The position numbers and the translations under genes are program-made. A stretch of 34,881 nucleotides of DNA from Bacilli bacterium (lineage in GTDB: Bacteria > Bacillota_I > Bacilli_A > RFN20 > CAG-826): assembly GCA_017940265.1 (NCBI GenBank), contig JAGAYY010000011.1, positions 1-34,881 on the forward strand, written 5' to 3'. Under the pieces are notes generated by a model that saw only the letters and a program-made list of their open reading frames with translations, was not told the origin of the DNA and made no database searches. Numbering within the stretch: the first letter of the stretch is position 1; the number at the start of each line of letters is the position of its first letter. Positions 23,584-30,317 of the stretch are shown here, one piece after another.

Positions 23584-23657
23584 AAATAATATTATTTATT
23601 TTTTGCCTATGATTAATCACATAAATAATAATACCTAAATAATATAAAATATTATTT
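23584..23657. promoter_or_regulatory. Cluster of A/T palindromes before xylA
   Basis: AAATAATATTATTT (23584-23597), TGATTAATCA (23610-23619) and AAATAATAT-aaa-ATATTATTT (23637-23657) are perfect inverted repeats. TTGCCTAT occurs twice beside them (23604-23611, 23656-23662). They sit between divergent genes and may be operators for a pentose regulator. Confidence 0.4.
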
Positions 23658-23756
23658 GCCTATTTTCGCCACATAACAATATAACTATAGTCAGCGCAAG
23701 AAAGTCAATTTATTTATACTGCGTATATGTCAATATCATATCGTAGAGGTATACAT

Positions 23757-25079
23757 ATGAAAGAAATTTTCCCAAATATTCCTGAGATTAAATTCGAAGG
23801 AAAAGAGAGCAAGAATCCTTTTGCTTTCCATTACTACAACCCAGACCAAATCATTTTAGGCAAACCAATGAAAGAACACCTCCCATTCGCTATGGCATGG
23901 TGGCACAATCTCGGTGCAACAGGTGTTGATATGTTTGGTGCCGGCCCAGCAGATAAGAGTTTCGGTGCTAAAGTTGGCACAATGGAACACGCTAAGGCCA
24001 AAGTCGATGCCGGTTTCGAATTCATGAAGAAACTTGGTATCAAATATTTCTGCTTCCATGATGTTGACTTAGTTCCAGAATGCGCAGATATCAAAGATAC
24101 AAACAAAGAATTAGATGAAATCAGTGACTACATCTTAGAAAAGATGAAAGGCACAGATATCAAGTGTTTATGGGGCACCGCCAATATGTTCTCTAACCCA
24201 CGTTTCTGCAATGGCGCGGGTTCCACAAACAGTGCGGATGTCTTCGCTTTCGCCGCTGCTCAAGTTAAGAAAGCCTTAGATATCACCGTTAAATTAGGTG
24301 GTAGAGGTTACGTCTTCTGGGGTGGTCGTGAAGGTTACGAAACATTACTCAATACAGACGTTAAATTCGAACAAGAAAACATTGCTCGTTTAATGAAGAT
24401 GGCTGTTGAATATGGCCGTTCCATCGGTTTCAAAGGTGACTTCTATATTGAACCAAAACCAAAAGAACCAATGAAACACCAATATGACTTCGACGCCGCT
24501 ACAGCTATTGGCTTCTTAAGAGCCCACGGCTTAGACAAAGACTTCAAGTTGAACATTGAAGCTAACCACGCTACATTAGCTGGTCATACATTCCAACACG
24601 ATTTAAGAATCTCCGCCATCAATGGCATGTTAGGTAGTATCGATGCTAACCAAGGCGATATGCTCTTAGGTTGGGATACAGACGAATTCCCATTCGATGT
24701 CTACAGTGCGACACAATGTATGTACGAAGTCTTAAAGAATGGTGGTCTTACAGGTGGTTTCAACTTTGACTCCAAAACACGTCGTCCATCCTACACAATG
24801 GAAGATATGTTCTTAGCCTATATCTTAGGTATGGATACATTCGCTTTAGGTTTAATCAAAGCTGCTCAAATCATCGAAGATGGCCGTATTGATCAATTCA
24901 TCGAAAAGAAGTATTCTTCCTTCCGTGAAACAGAAATCGGTCAAAAGATCTTAAACAACAAGACAAGCTTAAAAGAATTATCCGATTACGCTTGCAAGAT
25001 GGGTGCTCCAGAACTTCCTGGTAGTGGTCGTCAAGAAATGCTCGAAGCCATCGTTAACGACGTCTTATTCGGTAAGTAA
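23757..25079 (+). CDS. xylA: Xylose isomerase
   Basis: This 440-aa protein is a full-length bacterial xylose isomerase (class II, long N-terminus). It has [17 protein letters not shown]101 and D104 in [22 protein letters not shown], and the metal-binding EPKPKEP region followed by [11 protein letters not shown]. It converts D-xylose to D-xylulose in the cytoplasm. ATG at 23757 is chosen since AGAGG (23745-23749) lies 7 bases upstream; an earlier in-frame start adds residues without a site. Xylulokinase is not beside it. It is ended by a strong terminator. Confidence 0.97.
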   Translation: MKEIFPNIPEIKFEGKESKNPFAFHYYNPDQIILGKPMKEHLPFAMAWWHNLGATGVDMFGAGPADKSFGAKVGTMEHAKAKVDAGFEFMKKLGIKYFCFHDVDLVPECADIKDTNKELDEISDYILEKMKGTDIKCLWGTANMFSNPRFCNGAGSTNSADVFAFAAAQVKKALDITVKLGGRGYVFWGGREGYETLLNTDVKFEQENIARLMKMAVEYGRSIGFKGDFYIEPKPKEPMKHQYDFDAATAIGFLRAHGLDKDFKLNIEANHATLAGHTFQHDLRISAINGMLGSIDANQGDMLLGWDTDEFPFDVYSATQCMYEVLKNGGLTGGFNFDSKTRRPSYTMEDMFLAYILGMDTFALGLIKAAQIIEDGRIDQFIEKKYSSFRETEIGQKILNNKTSLKELSDYACKMGAPELPGSGRQEMLEAIVNDVLFGK

Positions 25080-25101
25080 TTCTTAACAAGAAATTGAAAA
25101 C

Positions 25102-25131
25102 AAACCACCGGTGAAAAATCGGTGGTTTTTT
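25102..25131 (+). terminator. Intrinsic terminator of xylA
   Basis: AAACCACCG (25102-25110), 9-base loop, CGGTGGTTT (25120-25128), then a T-run. Confidence 0.9.
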
Positions 25132-25348
25132 CTTGCCTAAACTTAAATAAAACTTGGAAAAATCAAGACTTATAAAATCAATTGCCTATTTCTTATTTAG
25201 ATAAATAAATTTCTAATCATATTAAAGTTAATAGATATAAAATAGCAAGATTGTCATACAGGTACGCACTCGTATCACTTACGATAAAGTGTAAAGAAAC
25301 AACAATTTAGACCTATAGTTTGTTTTTATTTCTTTTGCGTTATATGGT

Positions 25349-25416
25349 TTTAAGGGCCCCTTTAACGTACATAATGAAAAACCCTTAAAGAAAGGAAACG
25401 CAACGAATTCCGTTGC
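25349..25416 (+). promoter_or_regulatory. Hairpin-rich leader of the 691-aa lipoprotein gene
   Basis: Two hairpins sit before the ATG at 25429: TTTAAGGG (25349-25356) with CCCTTAAA (25382-25389), and GCAACG (25400-25405) with CGTTGC (25411-25416). AAAGG occurs before (25391-25395) and after (25420-25424) the second one. The rest of the roughly 300-base gap holds AT-rich sequence and the weak repeat TCGTA/TACGA near 25270. Confidence 0.35.
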
Positions 25417-25428
25417 AAGAAAGGTTTT

Positions 25429-27504
25429 ATGAAAAAATCAAAACTCTTAACATTATTTGGTGTTATGCTTGCGATGGGTATTACCGCTTGTTCAGGTACA
25501 ACTAATCCTTCCGATAGTAAACCAAGCGCTAATCCATCATCACAACCACAACCATCACAATCATCCGGTGGTGATAAAACATCATCCACTCCATCATCAA
25601 CATCCAGCACTCCAGCTCCAGCTCCAGCTGCTGATCCAGAAGGTCACAAATTTGGTGCTGACGAAGACATCGCTGCAGATGCCGAAGCCGGTACAGTCGC
25701 TTATAAGAAAGCCGCTTGTGAAGACAACGACGGTGCTATCAGATTAAAAGTCAATCAATCCGTCGTTACTTTAGCTGCTGGTTCCACAAGAAAAGCTGGT
25801 ACACCAGAAGGCTACGTAAAATTAACAAGTAATAACCAATCCTTCTCCTTCAAGTTCAACGCTGACAAGAACTACACTGGTAAGTTATACTTCTTCGGCT
25901 GTATGGACGGTTGGTCAACAGAAGGTAACAGGGATGCAGGTTTCTATCGTCAAGGCACACCAAGCGCGAAAGTTGAAATCAATGGTGCTGCATTAGATGC
26001 TTCTGCTCAACAAGATAAGAAATATAGAGATTACTTTGGTGAAGAACAAATCGACACAGGTTTAGAAAGTCCAAGTGACCACCTCTCTGTCGAAGGTTAT
26101 GCTCCATTTGCTCCAGTTATCTTAAAGAAAGGCATTAATGAAGTTAAATACACCAGAGTTCAAACTCAAAACATGCTCATTAAGGACTTCGTCTTCATCG
26201 TTGAAGAAGCCCAAGAATGGAGTGCCCCAGAAGCAGTCGCCGCTAAAGGTGAAGGCTATGTTGGCTACAACTTATACACCAACAACTTCAATGGTTCCAA
26301 GAAGATTGAAATCAGAGGTTTAGATGGCACACTCGCAGAAGGTTCTGCTATCAAATCTGGTACTGAAGAAGGTTACGTCAAACTCGATAAGAACGGTAAC
26401 AAGATCTCCTGGAAATTCGACTTCGGTAAAGCTGGCACCGCCATGTTCTACCATCTCGGTTTCATGGATTCCTATTCCGCCAATAAGGACGTCTTATATG
26501 CTTGGACAAGAACATCTGGCGACCATGCTCCAACAGCTGAAGGTAACTTCAGATTAACAGTCAACGAAGCTAAAGTTGATAAATCTGCTTACCTCAACAT
26601 CAGAGCTGAAGATTTAACAAAAGATGGTGAAGCCGCTTTTGAAGAAAGCAAGAACTACTCCAACCTCACATTATTACCAATGGGTCAAGCCGCTATTGCC
26701 GCTGGTGATAACACAGTCACATACGAAAGATTAGGTAGTTACAACTACTCATTCTCCAAATTAGTCATCGTTTTCTATGAACACGCTCACGCTGCTGCTA
26801 CAGCATGGCAATCTGATGAAAATGGTCACTGGCATGCTTGTAACGATGCCAACTGCCCACTTCCAGATATCAAAATGGATTATGCTGAACACACATGGGT
26901 TGCTGATACATCCAAGACAGATCACGAAGCTGAATCTTGTGCTGATGAAAACATCCATTACGAAGTTTGCTCCGTTTGTGGTGCTACAAGAGAAGTGAAA
27001 ACTCCATCCACAGTTGCTCACGTTTGGGTAGATAAAGAAGCCGTTAAGAACAGCGATGATAAAGATGTCATTCCAATGGAATGCTCTGGCTGCCACCACG
27101 TTGGTGCTAAGATTAATGAAAATGACTACTCTGATGCCTCATTCGATAAGGATGATGATAAAGTAGCAGATGCTATTAGACCATCTCAAAACAAGGCTAT
27201 TTCTTACAAGATCGTCGTTTCTAAAGCCGGTACATACTCCTTAGAATTCAGCATGTTCTGTAAGAGCAATGGTGGTGTTGCAATGTCACAAAGAAAATTC
27301 TCTGTTAAAGTTAATGGTAACGCTGCGACAGTCGACCTTGATGGTACAAAAACACCAGACGCTCTCGGTATGTCTGCAACTCAAGCTGTAAGCGTCCAAC
27401 TCTGCTCCGCTATCGCATTAAACGAAGGTGAAAACACAATCGAAATTACATGTGCTTCCTATCGTTTACACTATAAGGGCAACTTAGCTGTTTACGAAAA
27501 ATAA
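25429..27504 (+). CDS. Large lipoprotein with carbohydrate-binding-like modules and a Cys/His region
   Basis: This 691-aa protein has a lipoprotein signal ending at C21 (GITAC), a Ser/Pro/Gln/Ala linker to about 70 with PAPAPAA, then three beta-rich modules (about 85-265, 275-450, 560-691). Each ends in a pattern such as LKKGINEVKYTR or NEGENTIEITCA, like jelly-roll carbohydrate-binding modules. The first two share a start pattern (EGYVKL and FKFN/KFDF). Between modules two and three (about 450-555) is a His/Cys/Trp-rich region (ENGHWHACNDANCP, CSVCGATRE, CSGCHH), which may bind metal or be a cell-surface repeat. No catalytic domain was recognised. It probably binds glycans on the cell surface (inference). 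AAAGG precedes the start and a strong terminator follows. Confidence 0.78.
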   Translation: MKKSKLLTLFGVMLAMGITACSGTTNPSDSKPSANPSSQPQPSQSSGGDKTSSTPSSTSSTPAPAPAADPEGHKFGADEDIAADAEAGTVAYKKAACEDNDGAIRLKVNQSVVTLAAGSTRKAGTPEGYVKLTSNNQSFSFKFNADKNYTGKLYFFGCMDGWSTEGNRDAGFYRQGTPSAKVEINGAALDASAQQDKKYRDYFGEEQIDTGLESPSDHLSVEGYAPFAPVILKKGINEVKYTRVQTQNMLIKDFVFIVEEAQEWSAPEAVAAKGEGYVGYNLYTNNFNGSKKIEIRGLDGTLAEGSAIKSGTEEGYVKLDKNGNKISWKFDFGKAGTAMFYHLGFMDSYSANKDVLYAWTRTSGDHAPTAEGNFRLTVNEAKVDKSAYLNIRAEDLTKDGEAAFEESKNYSNLTLLPMGQAAIAAGDNTVTYERLGSYNYSFSKLVIVFYEHAHAAATAWQSDENGHWHACNDANCPLPDIKMDYAEHTWVADTSKTDHEAESCADENIHYEVCSVCGATREVKTPSTVAHVWVDKEAVKNSDDKDVIPMECSGCHHVGAKINENDYSDASFDKDDDKVADAIRPSQNKAISYKIVVSKAGTYSLEFSMFCKSNGGVAMSQRKFSVKVNGNAATVDLDGTKTPDALGMSATQAVSVQLCSAIALNEGENTIEITCASYRLHYKGNLAVYEK

Positions 27505-27523
27505 TCGCTAAAGCAAAATAAAT

Positions 27524-27552
27524 GAAAGGGTCCATAAGGATCCTTTCTTTTT
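27524..27552 (+). terminator. Intrinsic terminator
   Basis: GAAAGGGTCC (27524-27533), ATAA loop, GGATCCTTTC (27538-27547), then a T-run; one G-T pair. Confidence 0.9.
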
Positions 27553-27663
27553 ATCACACTCGCGCACATGCACATGATTAACTAGCGCAAAAAATATAAT
27601 AATCCTATTTTAATAATTATGATAATGTGAGAATATTAGAGCAAAGAGAGGATTTTTTTAAAA

Positions 27664-28845
27664 ATGAAAAAACAAGCATTATTATTTTTATTGCTCGGTT
27701 CTTTAGTGGCTACCGGATGTAATAATGGCGGCAATAGCAACAGTGCTGATCCATCATCCAAAGGTCCTGAAGTTGAAGATCTTGGTGTTAAAGAAACACA
27801 TACAGATTTAATGAAGCAATATTTAGCAGACCCAGATTGGACAAGCATTAAAACATACGTCCCAAAGGTCAACGCTGAAGATAGAAGCTACCACAACGAC
27901 CAATCTCAACCAAACCCAATCGAATTAAAATTTGATGAAGTTGAAGATGCTGAGAAATATGTTGTTCAAATTGCAAAGGATGTTGAATTCAAAGACGCTA
28001 AATTAGTGGAAGCTGATACAAAAGCTTACAACTTCTACAATTCTGAATTAGGTCAAGAATACTACTACAGAGCTGCTGTTAGCGAAGAAGCTTTAGCCGC
28101 TGCTAAAGTCTACAAGTTCAAAGTTGATGAAACCGCTCCACGTTTCATTCACGTTGATGGTGTTATTAACTTCCGTGATAGTGGTGGTTGGAAATCATCA
28201 TTAGTGCCAAACGGTGTCACCAAACAAGGTATGTACTATCGTTGTGCTCAATTCAATAATGGCAACACAAAGAACATTACTGAAGAAGGCATGAAAGCTA
28301 TTAAAGAACTCAATATCAAAGTTGATATCGATATGAGAGATAGTTACAATGTCCCATCCACATCTCCAATTAATACAGAAGATCACCCAGTTGAAATCTT
28401 AAAAGCATCTGTTGCTTCTGGCACAGAAGATGGTCGTTGGGAAGGTACACATAGACAAGATACCAACATCGCTGCCACATATAAGAAGATTTTCGAAGCT
28501 ATCGCTGTCGCTGATGAAAAGCCAATCGCTTTACACTGCACACACGGTGCTGACCGTACAGGTATCGTTTCTTGGTTCTTATTAGGTTTATTAGGCGTTA
28601 GTAAAGAAGATTGCGCTAGAGACTATGTCATGACAAGATTTGCTGGTGAAAGAGCTGTTTTAGCAGTTGATGACAGCAGTGGCAAATCTGAAATTGCTAA
28701 ATGGAATGCAAAAACTGAAGCTTTAGAAGGTGAAACATGGGCTGACAAAACATATAAACACTTAAACGAAGACTTCGGTATCGAAGCTGATACACTCGAA
28801 ACAATCAGAGAAAAATTCGTCGAAGGTTACAAAAGAGCTGCCTAA
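27664..28845 (+). CDS. Lipoprotein tyrosine/serine phosphatase
   Basis: This 393-aa protein has a lipoprotein signal ending at C19 (VATGC), a short linker, an FnIII-like domain (about 85-155), and a Y_phosphatase3-type domain (about 158-393). The domain starts INFRDSGGW and has the catalytic loop HCTHGADRTG with C292 and R298. This family removes phosphate from protein tyrosine/serine or from phosphoinositides. It is predicted on the outside of the cell, so the substrate could be a host, phosphorylated glycan or surface protein target. Promoter lies in the gap after the previous terminator; a cleft of AT-rich sequence with GCGCA motifs is seen. A terminator follows. Confidence 0.87.
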   Translation: MKKQALLFLLLGSLVATGCNNGGNSNSADPSSKGPEVEDLGVKETHTDLMKQYLADPDWTSIKTYVPKVNAEDRSYHNDQSQPNPIELKFDEVEDAEKYVVQIAKDVEFKDAKLVEADTKAYNFYNSELGQEYYYRAAVSEEALAAAKVYKFKVDETAPRFIHVDGVINFRDSGGWKSSLVPNGVTKQGMYYRCAQFNNGNTKNITEEGMKAIKELNIKVDIDMRDSYNVPSTSPINTEDHPVEILKASVASGTEDGRWEGTHRQDTNIAATYKKIFEAIAVADEKPIALHCTHGADRTGIVSWFLLGLLGVSKEDCARDYVMTRFAGERAVLAVDDSSGKSEIAKWNAKTEALEGETWADKTYKHLNEDFGIEADTLETIREKFVEGYKRAA

Positions 28846-28863
28846 TCCAAATCAAGCAAAAAT

Positions 28864-28892
28864 AAGCGGTGTTTATTAAAACACCGCTTTTT
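28864..28892 (+). terminator. Intrinsic terminator
   Basis: AAGCGGTGTTT (28864-28874), ATTA loop, AAACACCGCTT (28879-28889), then TTTTT: a perfect 11-bp stem. Confidence 0.92.
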
Positions 28893-28961
28893 CTTTTGCC
28901 CTAAACAGGAGGAAATTGCGATTAGAAAATTTACTCTCACTTTGATAGTTGCAATATAAAA

Positions 28962-29003
28962 ATGAAAGCGCAAAAAAGACTATTTTTTATACACTATGTG
29001 TAT
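28962..29003 (+). promoter_or_regulatory. Cre-like half site and inverted repeat before the AraC gene
   Basis: ATGAAAGCGCAAAAAA (28962-28977) resembles the left half of a CcpA cre site. ATACAC-TAT-GTGTAT (28989-29003) is a perfect inverted repeat 26 bases or less downstream. Both lie 110-160 bases upstream of the AraC start. Confidence 0.35.
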
Positions 29004-29116
29004 TTTTGTAGGTGCGCAAGTTAATGGCTAATAAATAGCATAATAGTATTGTAGTCAAAGTTGCTAAATGATAAGATAATGGCGATTTAGAAAACAGCTT
29101 AGATAGGAGATGATAA

Positions 29117-30094
29117 TTGGCCATGAAACAATTAGATGTCGAACTAATTCGCTACGAAAAACTTAAGCATGTTAAATTTTTAGTAAACCGTATTCAATTT
29201 AGAAAAGAACATATCCATAACGAATTTGAGATTTTCATCGTTCTCAAAGGTAGTGGTATCGCTAAGATTAAGAACAAATCTTACTCTTTAAAAGAGGGTG
29301 ACATTTTCTTAATTAACTCTGGTGAAGTCCATTCATATATGAGAGATCCTTTATACACCCTTGATGTTGATGATACAAATGATGTCCCGTTATTCTTATT
29401 TGTCCAAATCTCTAATCACTGTTTAAGAGAATATTTCCCACAGATTAGAACCACAGTTTTTAATTCCTATAATCTAAAAGATTATTTAAGTGATGAAGAA
29501 GCTAATTCCATGATTAACTTACTCGTTCAATCCGCGAAGATTTATTTCATGGAAGAACCTTTATATCAACTAAATGTTCTTTCTAATATCGCTAAAGTCT
29601 TAGTGTCTTGCTATAAAGAAGTGCCTCATGAAATCATTTCTGAAGCCCAAAAGACAAACTTAAAACAAAAGAACTTACGCGTTGAACGTATTATCTCTTA
29701 TATTGACGCTAATTTTGAAACACAAATCCGTTTGCAAGATTTAGCCGAACAAGAAAACTTATCTCCAACTCACTTCTCTCATTTATTCACATCCTTATTT
29801 GGTGTTACTTTCCAAAACTATGTGAATATCAAGAGAATGGAACAATGTATCCGTTTAATGCCTAATAAAGAAAAGACCTTATTAGAAATCTCTTATGAAT
29901 CAGGCTTCTCTGACCCTAAATATATGAATAGAATGTTTATCAAACATTTCGGCTATACCCCAAAGGAATATCGTAAGAGACTTGGCATGGAACAAAAAGA
30001 GATTAGCCAAATCACTCATGAGTTTGAAACAATCTACTCCTTAAGTGAATCCGTCGGCGCTCTTGAAGAATATCAAAAAAGCCACGCTAAATAA
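29117..30094 (+). CDS. AraC-family transcriptional regulator
   Basis: This 325-aa protein has a cupin ligand-binding domain (about 30-120; HIHNEFEIFIVLKGSG, then LKEGDIFLINSGEVH) and a C-terminal AraC helix-turn-helix pair (about 190-295; DLAEQENLSPTHFSHLFTSL and ISYESGFSDPKYMNRMF, then FGYTPKEYR). It likely senses a sugar and controls nearby glycan genes, such as the GH3 operon that follows on the same strand. The start is either TTG 29117, 6 bases after AGGAGA, or ATG 29123, 12 bases after; the TTG fits the site better. A weak terminator follows. Confidence 0.9.
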   Translation: MAMKQLDVELIRYEKLKHVKFLVNRIQFRKEHIHNEFEIFIVLKGSGIAKIKNKSYSLKEGDIFLINSGEVHSYMRDPLYTLDVDDTNDVPLFLFVQISNHCLREYFPQIRTTVFNSYNLKDYLSDEEANSMINLLVQSAKIYFMEEPLYQLNVLSNIAKVLVSCYKEVPHEIISEAQKTNLKQKNLRVERIISYIDANFETQIRLQDLAEQENLSPTHFSHLFTSLFGVTFQNYVNIKRMEQCIRLMPNKEKTLLEISYESGFSDPKYMNRMFIKHFGYTPKEYRKRLGMEQKEISQITHEFETIYSLSESVGALEEYQKSHAK

Positions 30095-30114
30095 GTTAAA
30101 TAATAGCCAAAGAG

Positions 30115-30135
30115 CATTGGTTTACCGATGTTTTT
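30115..30135 (+). terminator. Weak intrinsic terminator
   Basis: CATTGG (30115-30120), TTTA loop, CCGATG (30125-30130), one T-G pair, then TTTTT. It ends the AraC message before the GH3 operon. Confidence 0.65.
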
Positions 30136-30203
30136 ATTATTCGCATTAGTGTTATCTAGCTCTGATTCAATAAGTTACTTGTCACTTTGTTTTCGCAATA
30201 TAG

Positions 30204-30221
30204 TCTTTTCATTTGAAAAGA
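30204..30221 (+). promoter_or_regulatory. Inverted repeat upstream of the second GH3 operon
   Basis: TCTTTTC-ATTT-GAAAAGA is a perfect 7-bp-arm inverted repeat, about 97 bases before the GH3 start. Candidate operator. Confidence 0.4.
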
Positions 30222-30294
30222 TATAAAGTAAGATATTAGATGTATTAGAAGATAGTCATTATATTATCGATATATTTTTAACTGTCTTCGTCGC

Positions 30295-30304
30295 GCATAC
30301 GCGT
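30295..30304 (+). promoter_or_regulatory. GCATACGCGT motif before the second GH3 operon
   Basis: Exact copy of the 10-mer at 14711-14720. It lies 13 bases before the GH3 start codon, between the promoter region and the AAAGGAA ribosome binding site, where a bound repressor would block transcription. Confidence 0.4.
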
Positions 30305-30317
30305 AGAAAGGAATAAT

